A stretch of 64,000 nucleotides of DNA from Cymbidium sinense (GCA_021442155.1 CM038216.1:92677666-92741665); one strand, 5' to 3'; positions 45,961-57,539 are shown, numbered from the stretch's first letter. The notes: a model not told the origin generated them from the letters alone. Numbers and translations: made by a program.

Positions 45961-46199
45961 TCTAAAAAAGATCATTTCTAAAATCAAGAAACTTTCTAGG
46001 TGCTCAAAACCTCCAATATTAAAGAAAGTTTGCAGGTTTCCAAAGACAACTTAGGGAAAGTGGGAGCTCAGTAGTAATAGCAGCAGCCCATACTTGCCCG
46101 GGATAGCCAAGTGGCATAACCACCGACTGATCTAGCCTCCATTCCATCATAACTACTTCAGCTAGCATTCCTACTTCAGCTAGTTCTTCTTCTAGTAGA

Positions 46200-46415
46200 C
46201 ATCTTGTATCGATGGATGAGGGCATCAAATCCCTCACCCCACTTATTTTACTAGATTTCTACTATGTACCTCCTTTTAAATCTAAGAAATCAAGGAATAA
46301 AGCTAGTTTGAATTACATTTGTACCACTTCTGATGGGTTATTTGATTCTACTCCTTTAGAAAACTCTTCAAGTCTTAATAATTATAGCAACTCGATCATC
46401 CTCTTTGATTCGTAG
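46200..46415 (+). pseudogene. Gypsy-2 conserved segment between gag and protease
   Basis: MDEGIKSLTPLILLDFYYVP followed by Lys/Asn-rich and Ser/Asn-rich sequence. It matches Gypsy-1 32235-31996 over most of its length. It corresponds to no domain I know. Confidence 0.65.
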
Positions 46416-46649
46416 ATGGAGTTTCCTTCTCTAAATAATAATGGGTTCACCTCTTGAGATAGACTTGGAATCATCTCGAGGGTCCTAGGAGAAGCTATAG
46501 GTGAATGATGAGCGTAGAACTTTCCATTAAACCATCTCATGAAGTCACCAAAGTCAACCTTCATAGTGGGAAAGTTATACCTCCTGGGTAGAACCTCAAG
46601 ACAAGGGGAAGCAATTCATTGGTTCTAATGATCAAGAAGCCCTCCACGG

Positions 46650-47130
46650 ATGCTCCACCCATGGATATGCTTGTAGAGGATCACCAGAGTTGACTATAAT
46701 ATCCTCGCCACCTAAGAAAGTTGCTACTAAACTAAGCATATATGATGCCCTTGTCTTATCCAAAGAGATGAGGGAATCATTAATCAAGGCCCTTCTTAAT
46801 CCAGAAATATGTTTAGCTTAGCTTATCATTATTGGAGAGGAGGCACATTATTCAAGAGAAGCCTAGGGAGTCACATTCACTGATGAAGACCTTCTTTTGG
46901 GGGACATGGAGCACAATTATCCCCTCTACATCACAGTGGATATGGGTAGATTCAGACTTTCTAGGGTATTGGTTGATCCAGGTGCATCAGTGAACATTAT
47001 GAGCCTAAAAACCCTTGCCTATTTGAAGATTGACATCTCTGAACTCCAAGGAGATCAGATGATGTTGAGAGGATTCAATGAATAGAGGGCTTTAGGCTCC
47101 ATAGTGTTACATTTGGAAATAGAACCGGAA
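46650..47130 (+). pseudogene. Gypsy-2 aspartic protease
   Basis: The frame 46897-47085 reads YPLYITVDMGRFRLSRVLVD followed by PGASVNIMSLKTLAYL. The active site is at 46972-46989 (VDPGAS), where the family usually has D-T/G/S-G; Asp is retained and a Pro follows it. Upstream, LVEDHQS and a shifted copy of the SIYDALVLSKEM segment match Gypsy-1. The frame closes at 47085 after GFNE. It would cleave Gag-Pol. Confidence 0.78.
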
Positions 47131-48410
47131 GAGAAGCCAAGTTCTATATAATTGATTTGAATGCATTGTTCATTGCTTTGCTTGGTAGGCCTTGGATATC
47201 ATAAAATAAGATGATTCCATCCTCTCTTCATCAGTGCATCAAATTTTTAAAAGATGGAATCGAATACTGTGTCAAAGGAGATGAATGCCATTCTCAGTTA
47301 GAGAGGTCGAGATATATGAGGATGTGACCTATTATCTTCCTCAAAATCAAAACACCTATTCTCCTGAACTTGACCAAAGTTCAAATGCAAAAGAAAAAGA
47401 AAGAGAAGAAAAGAAAAGAAAAAAAAAGAAAAGAAAAGAGAAAGTACAAACGAATGAGAAATCGAGGAAGAGGTAGAGCCGCATATTACATTCCACCCTT
47501 AGTTCATTCCATACAGACATATGGGTAGGATGAATCGACCTCCACCAAGTAGGTAGAGGTAGATACAGAGGCATTTCCAAAGGTGGAAGACCCCCTAGTT
47601 GGCAGTGAGCCAATAGGGGTTATGTCCTAGTTCACAGGAGTATTCCTGCTATTCACGTAGACTTGGAATCCAAATTTGGATGAGTTTCATGTGATTAGAT
47701 ACACCCAACCCCTCTCGGGTTTCATTAGAGGTGACACATGAGCCGCAGGATGAAGACCAGTGCCTCCAAGAAAGCACATGTATGTATTCAATCAAGATTA
47801 TGTAAAACCATTAGGAAGCTTGGGGAACCTTAGCTCTAACCCTACTTTTTTTCTCAAAAGTTGAGGGTTTGGTAGTTAAGGAGGCCCCTAGATCTTCCAT
47901 GGATGTCAAGCCAAAGAGATTCATGTTGGGATCATCATCGTCAAGTCCAGAAGTAGATGCAAAACTTAAGGATAATTCATATAAAGATTTAATGGAATTA
48001 CCTTTTGATTGGTACTCACCTTGTGTTTATAATCTTGCAAAGAAAGGTTTAATTCCTTACACATGGTCCTGGCATAAGTCAGAGTATTTCAAGAAGTTGT
48101 GCAACAATAAAGGCAAAAATGCACAATCAAGACCAGGGCTAGGATTTGGTATAGTGGGTTTAGTCGACAATGATGATTACTGCTTAGTTGTCACCAATCA
48201 TCTGGAATCTGATAGGATTTTCTCAAACCACACTAACTCTTATGAGGAGGTATGTTTAGAAACTTTAGATGATCCTGATGATCTTCAAATCAAAGATGCA
48301 CCTCCAGAATTTGAAGAAGGAATCAACTCAACCATTGAAAAAGCACAAAAAAATAAACATCAAGACAGAAGAAAATCCATGGCCCACATACATCAATTCT
48401 CTGTTGAATG
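47131..48410 (+). pseudogene. Gypsy-2 pol linker with Lys/Glu-rich tract
   Basis: Remnants of the protease-to-RT linker. A Lys/Glu/Arg-rich frame (47285-47476) is encoded by an almost pure purine tract (47390-47455). RPPP and GGRPP-type sequence follows near 47535-47600. The 180-codon frame 47869-48411 carries MLGSSSSSPEVDAKL, MELPFDWYSPCVYNL, IPYTWSWHKSEYFKKL, and then an acidic stretch with DDPDDLQIKDAPPEFEEG. The last frame is the longest open piece of the element. Confidence 0.7.
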
Positions 48411-49063
48411 AAGATAAAACTAATGACTTAGTTAGGCTATTGATTGAGTTTAAGGACTGCTTTGCATGGAGCTATGAAGAGATACCCAGATTATCTCCAA
48501 ATGTATCAGTCCACAAACTAGCAATAGACCCTAATGCTAACCCTATCAAGCAAGCTCCTAGATGCATGCGATTAGAAATCGAACAACAAGTCATTTCTGA
48601 AGTCAAAAAATAGATCAATGCGAATTTTATTAGTGAAGAAAAATATGCTGCATAGTTAGCCAGTGTCGTCCTAGTTAAGTAGAAGATATGCATCGATTTC
48701 AAGGACTTAAATAAGGCATGTCCTAAGGATGAATTTTCACTTCCTATACCAGAATTAATGGTGGACATCGCCTCATCTCATGCATTATTCTCCTTCATGG
48801 ATGGGTCATCTAGCTATAACCATATTAAGATAGCCTCTGAGGATGAAAGAAACACTACTTTTCAAACCCTGACCGATATCTATTATTATAAGGTCATTCC
48901 TTTCAACCTTAAAAATTCTGATGCTACATACCAGTGGGCCATGAATCAGATCTTCAATGAACTCATTCATCATCAAGTTGAATGCTATGTTGATGATCTA
49001 GTAGTCAAAAGCAAAGAAAAGGAAGACCATCTCTTTGACTTGAGAGTAGTTTCAAATGGTTAA
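48405..49063 (+). pseudogene. Gypsy-2 reverse transcriptase
   Basis: Starts with NEDKTNDLVRLLIEFKDCFA and LAIDPNANPIKQAPR. After stops it continues with ICIDFKDLNKACPKDEFSLP (palm motif A, catalytic Asp in CIDF), FMDGSSSYNHIKIA, and YYYKVIPFNLKNSDATYQWA. The catalytic box YVDD is at 48986-48997, within VECYVDDLVVKSKEKEDHL. Family elements have GLKNAGATYQ where this copy has NLKNSDATYQ. At least three stops interrupt it (for example near 48613 and 48655). Confidence 0.87.
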
Positions 49064-49610
49064 GACAATTTAAACTCAAAATGAACCCCCTGAAGTGTGC
49101 ATTCAGAGTGGCTTCAAGAAAGTTTCTTGGGTTTATTATCCAACATCAAGGAATAGAGATAAACCCAAAAAAGATCAAAGCTATCTTAGAAATGCCACCC
49201 CCTAAAAGTCTTACTCAACTCAGATCATTTCAAGGGTGGTTGGCATCTCTAAGGTGATTTATCTCCAATCTATCGGGGAGATGTAAGCCATTTTCAGCAC
49301 TTGTCAAAAAAGATGCCAAGTTTAAGTGGGATGACAAGTGCCAACATGCTTTTGAAGACATCAAACAATATTTGGTGAAGTTAGTTCTAGTCCCTACCTC
49401 TGGCAACTTATCTTCTACACCGTTGGATAACTCCCTTAGCACTTTGTTGGCACAAACCAATGATGAATGGTTGGAGAATGCTCTCTACTACCTCAGTCAT
49501 CATCTAATCCCTATTGAAGCAAACTACCCACCTATTGAGAAACATTGCCTAGCTTTAATCTTCACATCCCAAAAGCAATGGATTACATGCTCTCTCATAA
49601 GGTAAACTTG
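49064..49610 (+). pseudogene. Gypsy-2 RT thumb and first RNase H
   Basis: MNPLKCAFRVASRKFLGFII, GIEINPKKIKAILEMPPPKS, SLTQLRSFQGWLASL, FISNLSGRCKPFSALVKKDA, FKWDDKCQHAFEDIKQYLVK, then after a shift LENALYYLSHHLIPIEANYP and PIEKHCLALIFTSQK. These are the standard Gypsy RT connection and RNase H words in the correct order. The middle of RNase H (the LYL...GALLAQ segment) is shortened by a deletion compared with Gypsy-1. Confidence 0.83.
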
Positions 49611-49721
49611 ATTTCAAAAATCAATCAATAAGATCTCATGACGTGACCAATGCTATCCAGATGACTGGCACATTGGTCCATGATTCTCTCGTAGTTTAAT
49701 ATTATATTCGTACCCCTTTGC

Positions 49722-50160
49722 ATGGTAAAAGGACAGGCACTAGCAGATTTCTTAGCACCACACCCACTTCTTACTGATTCCCCGCTTAGTGATGACCTCC
49801 CTGATGAACAAATCATGAACTTAGGTGACACTAGCATTTGCCACTGGGAGATGTATTCTGATGGTGTGGCTTCCTTTCAAAGAGGAGAAGAACCACGATC
49901 TATTCTTCCAGGAAAAGCAGGGGTAGGAATCATCCTTCTAACTCTAGACCACGATGTGATGAAATTCTCATACTATCTCTCCAATCCATGCACCAACAAT
50001 GAAGCTGAATATGAGGCTCTGATTGTCAGTTTGGTTAGCTATTACAATGTGTGTCAAAAACATCAACATTTACAAGGATCTGCAACTAGTCATCAACCAA
50101 ATTGCTGGGTCCTATAAGGTTCTAAAACCTTAGCTTCCTCATACCATGAGTACACCATGA
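49722..50160 (+). pseudogene. Gypsy-2 second RNase H (Tat-type)
   Basis: MVKGQALADFLAPHPL, then SDDLPDEQIMNLG, then WEMYSDGVASFQRGEEPR, GKAGVGIILLTLDHDVMKFS, and NPCTNNEAEYEALIVSLV. The YSDG Asp and the E of NEAEYEAL are the expected metal-binding residues of this extra RNase H. A frameshift near 50030 precedes the remaining helices. Its place between RNase H and integrase is the hallmark of Tat-like elements. Confidence 0.82.
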
Positions 50161-51226
50161 AGCTGTTGGCCGAAATCCTTGAGGCCACCATCTACAAGGT
50201 TCCTCAAGGAGAGAACACAGTAGTAGATGCTTTGGACAAACTCGCTAAGGAGTTGGCATGTCCGGAAGATGAGTCCATTCCATTCAGGGTTCAAAATAGA
50301 CAATTCTTATCCCTTATTATTGCTGAACTCGTCGAGAAACTCTCTCTTGGAGGGGAGGTTGTCATTGCCAAAAAGGATGAGGAGCTAGATTGGAGGCAAC
50401 CGTTCATAGATTACTTGAACACAGGAAAACTACCTCAAGAGAAATCACAATCCCATCAATTAAAGCAGAGAGCTCTCTACTATGCTCTCATGGATGACAC
50501 CTTGTACTGACGATATTTTGATCAAATGTGGTTACGCTATTTAGACAAATACAAAGCCTGTAAAATCATGATCGAGGTATAGTCAGGTCTATGCAGAGTG
50601 CATCAATCTGGTCCAAAGATGAATGCCAAGATCAAGAGATTAGGATACTACTAGCCTTCGATAATTACAGACTGCATGGATGTAGCTAGGAGATGCCACC
50701 AATGTCAAGTACACGGTGTGGTCCTACATCAACCACCCAATATTCTACATCCTACATTGGCCTCATGGCCATTTGAGTGTTAGGGTACCGACATAGTAGG
50801 TCTGATTGATCCTCTTCTAAGGGTTCATCCTAGCCACACCACTACTTTTCTAAGGAGGCAATTCTACTTAGAGGTCACAAACGATATGCTCTAGTTCTTC
50901 AGAAACCATATCATATATAGGTTTGGAGTGCCTTGTCTAATTATATCCAATAATGGCACTGCATTCAAAAGGACCAAGATCAATAGCTTCATTAGGAGAC
51001 ACAATATAGAGTAGAGATACTCCACTATCTACTATCCCAGGGCAATTGGCCTAGCAGAAGAATTCAATAAAACTCTCATCCAGTTACTAAAGAAGATACT
51101 CGATGAAAATAAGTGACAGTGGCATGAGCAGCTAGTTGAAGCCTAGTGGGCATACCGCACCACAAACAGAAATTCAACCAAATCTAACCCGTTCTCCTTA
51201 GTACATGGGTCTGAAGCCGTTCTACC
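50157..51226 (+). pseudogene. Gypsy-2 integrase, cut short
   Basis: LLAEILEATIYKVPQGENTV leads to a broken H2C2 zinc finger with RCHQCQVHG near 50690-50715. The core shows GTDIVG (first Asp), then VPCLIISNNGTAF, then AEEFNKTLIQLLKK (Glu). At 50949-50951 the family's SDNG is SNNG, so the second catalytic Asp is lost. Stops occur near 50575, 50653, 50780, 50893 and 51012. The frame runs to NPFSLVHGSEAVLP, where the LINE 3' tail begins at 51227; the C-terminal domain is absent. Confidence 0.85.
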
Positions 51227-52858
51227 ATTTTTTTTTTGGGAACCCCATATAGGGGAATTTTATTGCCACCATAAAAGGGGTAACAAGGTCCTTAAAAGGG
51301 GATAAACTCAGAAACTACTACTCAAAGAGCTACAATCAGCCTAGAGAGTAAATCCCCTATCTAAATACAACCAAAATAAGAGAAGGAAAAGATAAAAAGG
51401 AAAAATAGCTAAAGGTACAAAAAGCACAAGAATGAGAGCCATAGGTCAGTCCTCAACAAAAACTTGTGAAATACGAGCAACATATGCCACATCCAGATAA
51501 GAACAGAAGAAAACTTGAAAAAGAAAATACAAAACCGCAAACATCCGAAAAGGAGTTAGTACTAAAGAGGTGCAAGTAAAGTAAATTGAGAAGAAAAGGA
51601 AAAGATATTTAGATAATGTGAAGGAAAGGCTTAGGCTCAATCACCCATGAAAGGGGCAACCACAAACATGAGCATCTAAACCTCCAAAGAAGGGTTGCAT
51701 CACAATTGCTGCTACTAGCTAGTTTATGAGTGAAATCATCCTAGCCATCATAGCTTACAAACCTGCATTCCATGCATAAGCTTGATGTAGAGCAGCCAAC
51801 CAAATACACCCTTCAACATAGCTTGATAAGAAACAGCCAAAAAAATATAAGCATTTAGGGAGATCAATAAGGAGATCAACAAGGCAGTAAACCCGAACCA
51901 AAGATGAGAGCTTAACCAGATCAAAAGTTAGAAGAAATATCTACCTATTAAAAGCTAGATCACTATAGTAATTATAAACCATTTGATCCAAAAATGACCT
52001 CAACCTATAGTGAAAAGCATATAGCCCAGTCACAGGGACTAAAGCTAACCAAGCAACAAACAACATAACAAACAACAATACAGAAAACCAACAGAAAGAA
52101 TCAGCCTACATAACAAAATAACCCATAATCCATTCAGTTGATAAGAAATACCACAGAACAGAAAATGGAGCCAACCGAGGTGATAGTGAACAACTCCAAA
52201 GAAGAAAACAACCATAAAATGATTCCATGAAAAAAACTACTAAAGACAGCCTTCAAGTAAAGGGTAAATTGTTAGCAGCTAAGCAAATAGCAGCAGTAGA
52301 ACCTGAAAGAAAGGAAAAGCAAAAGAGATGCCTACCTTGCAAGACAACCACAATAATCACATCCATCAATAAAGGGAAAAAAATAGTAGTCATATTCAAA
52401 GCACTAAAAATCTTTGGTTGAGTAGGAACAAAACCAGTGATCGTGAGGCAATATGGCGGTCCAATGGGATAGAGCTATCGTGAAAATAGAACCCAACAAA
52501 AGAAGGGCAAAAAAAGGGGTAAGTAGATGAGGATTAGGGACCAAATACCATCAAAACAAGATAACCAACAAATGACAAAAAAATGAGAAGGAAGTAGAAA
52601 CAGATCAAAAGAAACATAAAGCAAAAATACAATAAATAGTAAACAACATATACATATTAATTTCTTAGATAAGGTAATCATAGTTATCCATTAATCAATC
52701 AATTGTTTAGAAGACTAAAATGATCAAAAGGGTGAGCTCATCTAGTCTAGCTCCAAGATTGGCAAGATAGTCGACAAGCAATTCCTTCATGCCAGATGTG
52801 AGTGATTTTAAAGCAGACTTGAGAGAGGAGAGCTCTTGTATGGTTAATAAACATAACC
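51227..52858 (-). mobile_element. LINE-2b, 3' portion with poly(A) tail
   Basis: The minus-strand 3' end of a LINE of the same family as LINE-1. The T run at 51228-51238 is the poly(A) tail, and TTCCCCTATATGGGGTTCCC is the sense 3' end. Sequence at 51300-51362 is almost identical to LINE-1 9890-9945. The rest is 3' UTR. At 52747-52855 it has the RNase H C-terminus, HTRALLSQVCFKITHIWHEG. LINE homology of this type stops near 52855 and gives way to a different LINE's 3' UTR. Confidence 0.8.
52747..52858 (-). pseudogene. LINE-2b RNase H C-terminal piece
   Basis: It reads INHTRALLSQVCFKITHIWH and EGIACRLSCQSW, matching the last 40 residues of the LINE-1 RNase H (12165-12300). Everything upstream is missing. 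A complete RNase H of a related LINE lies 340 bp further up at 53200-53643. Confidence 0.82.
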
Positions 52859-53199
52859 AACTTTCCCGAGAAAAAGCAAACCCACAGCCTAGAAATGGGA
52901 AGCATAAAAAATGATTGCGAAAGATCTAGCGGAAAAGGACTCACAGATTGGACAAGCAGTCCCAGCACCATCTCTACAACCACCTCTACTAGCATAGTAA
53001 AGAATGCAAAATAGAAAGTAGAAGGGATAACAATAGCAAACATCATAGAAATGAAGACTAGCCCAAACCAACAGAGGATGAAAATGATAACTAATAGATC
53101 CCAAAGCTTAGGAAAAAGCCATATCTCCACAGGAAAAAGAATCATAAAAAGCTTAAAAATTTCTAACATAAAGCAATCTAGTTTTATCAAGATTCACAA

Positions 53200-53643
53200 G
53201 CCCCCTTAAAGTGAAGGAATATCATCATTAAGGAATAGATTCAAATAGGAAGACTTGGCTCCCATAATTAGCAAAAAATCAGCACAAGAATTACCTTCCT
53301 GATAAATATAAGAAATTTGATAATCTAGGTTGGCATGAAGCCTCCTACGGTTAAGTAAATAAGACACTTCAACATTTCCATGAGCTCCCGAATTTAATAG
53401 TTCAATAAGAAGGAGAGCATAAACTTCGAACCAAATCTCCTGAAATCCTTTCTATAAGCATACAAAAATCCCATAGTGCAGACCTTTAAGCTCAGCAAAT
53501 AAAACAAAATAGGGTTCTAGAGGACCATCAAACGCAAAGATAACCTGACCACTATAATCTCTTAAAATCCTCCCACAACCATAAAAGCCATTAGAAATGG
53601 AGCCATCAGTGTTAACCTTAATGACATGATAATTTGGCTTCAT
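53200..53643 (-). pseudogene. LINE-2a RNase H
   Basis: The frame 53643-53452 reads YHVIKVNTDGSISNGFYGCG and RILRDYSGQVIFAF. The TDG Asp lost in LINE-1 is kept here. After a stop come EIWFEVYALLLIELLNSGAH and YQEGNSCADFLLIMGA, completing the domain. The remaining sequence below 53200 is T-rich on the sense strand, like a LINE 3' UTR. Confidence 0.83.
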
Positions 53644-53929
53644 CTAGTATATAATTTTATGGTTAGGAGCAATACCACAAGAAGGAGGATTAATCTCAAA
53701 GTTCAAGGCCATATATTTGTATCTTTTGAAACTAAAGAAAGTAAGAAGGTCAGCTTTATAAAGAGACATAATTTTACATTTGGCTCTAACAATATGATGA
53801 TAGTTCATAGGTTTATCATGATGCTTAGCATCATTCCTTTCCAACCAAATATACCAAGAGTAGTGGCTAGAACAACTTTGACATAGCCTTTAGAGTATAA
53901 GAGAAAAACTTTCAAGAAGTTGCATAATA

Positions 53930-54789
53930 GAAAATGAAACATCAAAATGAAAACTATTAAACATACTATCATACTAGCTCCAAACCTTAACAGCAATAGG
54001 GCCATTCATAAACACATGATCCACAGTTTCAATGTGAAAGCAACATTGGCATCTAGAGGGGAGGTGGAAACCTTTTTTTAAAAGGGTAGCATCAATAGGA
54101 ATGTATTGCTTTAGAATGCGCCAAGTTAAAATAGAAAAGGAGGTAGGGATAAATATTCTAGATTTTAGTGAAAACTAAGGACTCTTAAGTTTTAAGTCTG
54201 AAAGAGTGCCAAACATCCTTAAAAATAAATTCTCCATAGGAGGAATTATTGAAGTGGATTTGGTCAGATTTATTAGGTAATGGACAAATTGTAAGGATTT
54301 TTTCAACTATCACCTTAGGGACAATGGAGATTAATTGGTCCATATCCCAATTATTCTGAGTAATGAAATGACTTACCTTAAGCCTCATAGTGGAATGAGT
54401 ATTAAGCAAAGAATCAATAGAACCTTGTCCCAGCCAATTGTCTTGCCAAAAGAAAGAGGAGCCTGAATTCACACCACAGGAGATAAGATTCTCAGCATTC
54501 CACTTGATGTTACAAAGTCTTTTCCACCGAGAGTCCCGTGTTTGAAAGTTCAAATGAGGGGTGTTTCCTTATAGTATTTAGCAAGCATAAATTGAGACCG
54601 ACTATGATTGTTTCTTAAATTCCACCACATTTTGTGTGAAAAACATTTAATGGAGTCTTTTAAAGTTTTGCAACCCAAACCACCTTCATTAAGGCCCATA
54701 ATAGTTATGCCAAAAGGCAACTTTCAGAAGAAGAGGTATAACAAAAAAATTTGTTAATAAGTCTATTTATCCTTTTAATAAGTGGACAA
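53930..54789 (-). pseudogene. LINE-2a connector and zinc-finger region
   Basis: The frame 54553-54185 reads CNIKWNAENLISCGVNSGSS, FFWQDNWLGQGSIDSLLNTH, and NSSYGEFIFKDVWHSF. Below it, LPSRCQCCFHIETVDHVFMN is a well kept zinc-binding motif of the LINE C-terminal region, with C-x2-C and a His. The order matches LINE-1 13691-12606. Confidence 0.8.
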
Positions 54790-55999
54790 TAGTGGACAAA
54801 AGATACAAAGGCAAAAGCAAAGGGTACTTTTGATTGGGATAAGTCTAGCACCAAAGGAAAGTAAGTGGAACTCCCAAGAGGAAATTTTCTTATTTATTTT
54901 CTTAATAACTTCATCAAATAAGGAAGATCTTTTTCTTACTCAATATATAGGACTGCCCAGATACTTGATAGGCAAGGTTTGATGTGCAAAGCCCATAATA
55001 TTCTTAATAGCATTAATCCTAGATAAAGAAATAGAAGAGCTAGAGATAAAACAACTTTTATCAGGATTAATCTTCAAACCACTTTCCCTACCAAAAAGAG
55101 TAAAGAACATACATAAATTTTTAATGTAGAGAATAGAACCACAACAAAATATAATGAAATCATCAGCAAAGCTAAAGTGGGAAATGGGAAAGCCACCCCA
55201 TGTTTTGTAATACATGTTAGGCATTTTACAAAACATCTGCTCAAGAATTCTAGAGAGATATGCCACAGCAATAATGAAAAAAGTAGGAGAAAGAGGATCC
55301 CCTTGCCTTAGCTCGTGAGAGGAAGAGAAAAGTCCTTGAACATCACCATTAATATGTAAAAAAAACTAAGAATTCTCAATACCATTCTTAATTAAAGTAA
55401 TAAATTGACTTGAAAATCCAAATAAAGCCAGAATTTTATATAGGAAAACCCAACCAATGTTATCATAAGCTTTGGAAATGTCCAGCTTAAAGAGCAGGTT
55501 ACCACTACAAACTTTGGCATTTAAACCACGGATCATCTCTTGAGCTAAAAGAACATTATCGAAATAGAACACTCTTTAACAAAGCCTGTTTGGTTGGGGA
55601 GATAATTTTAGGAAGGAGAATACTTAATCTTTTAGCCAGAATCTTATAGATTAGTTTATTAAAAAAAAAGGAACATAGGCTAATTGGCCTAAAATGACTC
55701 CAAAGTTTAGGATTTTCTATTTTAGAGATTAAAATAGTGGTAGTGCTAGAAAAATATCCGGGAGGATACTTCCCTTGAAAAATCAAGAACAACATTAACC
55801 AAATCTTCTTTAATGATATACCAACATTTTTGAAAAAAAATAAGGTGGTAAATCCATCAGGACCATGAGAATCTGTATTCATATTTTGCAAAATGTTAGC
55901 AATTTTGGATTCAGAGGGTAATGAAATAAGCATATTGTTATCTTCATCAGAAATGAGATTAGGAATAACTTCAAGCAAGGAAATTGCATCATAAGTCAC
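54790..55999 (-). pseudogene. LINE-2a reverse transcriptase
   Basis: In order: ISDEDNNMLISLPSESKIAN, SHGPDGFTTLFF, ILISKIENPKLWSHFRPISL (the KI-NP..RPISL motif), LLFKLDISKAYDNIGWVFLY (palm motif A), then SHFSFADDFIIFC with FADD at 55156-55170, then ESGLKINPDKSCF and LPIKYLGSPIY. Frameshifts near 55556, 55366 and 55270 break it. It is clearly homologous to LINE-1 RT but diverged. Confidence 0.88.
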
Positions 56000-56377
56000 A
56001 TTTTTATTAAGTAGCTCATTAAAGAAAGAAACGCCAGAATCAGTAAGCTCCTTATTATCAGTACACCATATATCATCATTAGTTTTAATTTTTTTTAATG
56101 TGATTTAACTCCTTTTTCTTTTTAACCATGGCATGAAAATATTTTGTATTTTGATCACCATCAGATATCCATTTTATAGACACTTTTTACAGCCAATTGG
56201 TCTCCTCCATGTCTTGGAAACATGTTAACCTATTTTTGGCATGAGTTAATAAGGAGTTTTTAGATGGATCATTAAGATCTTCAAAGCTATAACCTCATGT
56301 TCTAATTCTTTGATATTAACAAAAAGGTTTTTGAAATAGTGTTTATTCCACCAATTATGGCATTATTTAAGCCTTTT
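56000..56377 (-). pseudogene. LINE-2a ORF2 linker between endonuclease and RT
   Basis: Decayed coding sequence with stops, corresponding to the linker that precedes RT in plant LINEs. It contains basic and acidic stretches but no distinct domain that I can identify. Confidence 0.6.
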
Positions 56378-57250
56378 TTAATTTGAACTACATCTCTTCA
56401 TCCAAAATAGAATCATCGGATGGAGAGGTTCACTCCAATTGCTAGCAACATCCATAAATCTATCATCCATAAGCCATATTTTGAAATCGAATGGGATATG
56501 AGAGGAGGGTTTAGTAGCATTAACATTGATCGGTAAGGAGAATGGTTGATAGGTTCTATTGAGATGCTCAATAAGTAATAGGAAAAGGTTGATCCACATA
56601 TTGTTAAAAAGGACCCTATCTAATCTTTTCCAAAGTCTGTGATTATTCCAAGTGAAATGAGACCCAAAAAATCCAATATCAGAAGTTGACAACAAGGATC
56701 ATGTCATTAAATTCCTCCATGGAAAATAAGTTTGGAGCATTACCACCAACTCGTTCAAAAGAGGAAGATATAATGTTAAAGTCCCCACCCACAAACCAAA
56801 GAGCTCTCACAGAGGAAGAGAAACTTACAAAATCTTTGCATATAAGCCTTCTACTACTCCTATTATAAGAGGCATAGACAAAAGATCCAAAGCAACACCA
56901 ATTTTTGTAAGTGATTTTAACCTTTACAACTTGGGGTAAATCTTGCATAACTTGTAAAACAAATGGACTCTTCCAAAAAATCCAAATTTTATTGCTCAAA
57001 TTAGTAAAAAAAATTACTAAAGCCAAATTCTAGCACAGAGGCAATGTTAGAGGGAAGAATAAAGGGTTCCAAAATAGCCAAAATGGAAATGTTATGAGAG
57101 AAAACTAAATTCGATTCTATTTCTAACAGAGAGGGTACCAATCCGTCTCGCATTCTAGATAAGAAATGAGACCATTTATTTTTGGGCAGAAGAGCCAGAT
57201 CTAGTAACTATGGCAAAATTAGGATGTCTAGTTTTAGAAGTTTTATTTTT
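56378..57250 (-). pseudogene. LINE-2a AP-type endonuclease
   Basis: Visible motifs in order: RRIGTPSVRNRIEF and HNISILAILEPF (N-terminal beta strands with the catalytic Glu), WFVGGDFNIISSSFERVGG (the GDFN active-site motif), then DIGFFGSHFTWNN and RLDRVLFN (the SxFTW...RLDR motif). This enzyme nicks target DNA, often at TTTT/A, and so sets the LINE target preference. The frame is interrupted near 57026 and 56690, and the conserved final His was not identified. Confidence 0.83.
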
Positions 57251-57539
57251 CTTTCTAAAAATTGTCTAAAATTTATTGGCCATATCCGCAGCATCACCAT
57301 CTCATAAAGATTGATCAAAGAATTGCTTGGAAAAAGGAGGTACATTGAAAACAGCATTACAGGGAAGTTCACCTTCTTCCAATTCATTATTATGTTGTAA
57401 AATCAGATTAAGAATCTATTCCAAGTTAGATGAAGAAGCACAAGAAGGATTAGAGCCGGCTAAAGCACATGTACCTAAAACAAGAGTAGAAGCTTTCTCC
57501 AAATTTTGAACGCCAGCCATTCCTTCTTGAGGAATCACA

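Larger units (their letters stand above)
44690..51226 (+). mobile_element. Gypsy-2, decayed Ty3/Gypsy (Tat-like) element
   Basis: The plus-strand counterpart of Gypsy-1. Order: gag, conserved segment, protease, linker, RT, RNase H, second RNase H, integrase. The coding sequence stops abruptly after the integrase words GSEAVLP at 51226, where a T run and a minus-strand LINE begin. Stops and frameshifts are common, so it is inactive. The second RNase H (MYSDGVAS, later NNEAEYEALIV) supports the Tat/Ogre lineage. It lies head-to-head with Gypsy-1. The 5' boundary is approximate, since no primer-binding site was recognised. Confidence 0.87.

Noticed and set aside
48758..49063. An active reverse transcriptase because YVDD is intact
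   Set aside because: Several in-frame stops lie within the same domain, and integrase and protease are also damaged.
52475..53190. Hydrophobic minus-strand frames as membrane proteins
   Set aside because: They lie in LINE 3' UTR sequence, which is T-rich on the sense strand, and one frame runs into RNase H residues of LINE-2b.
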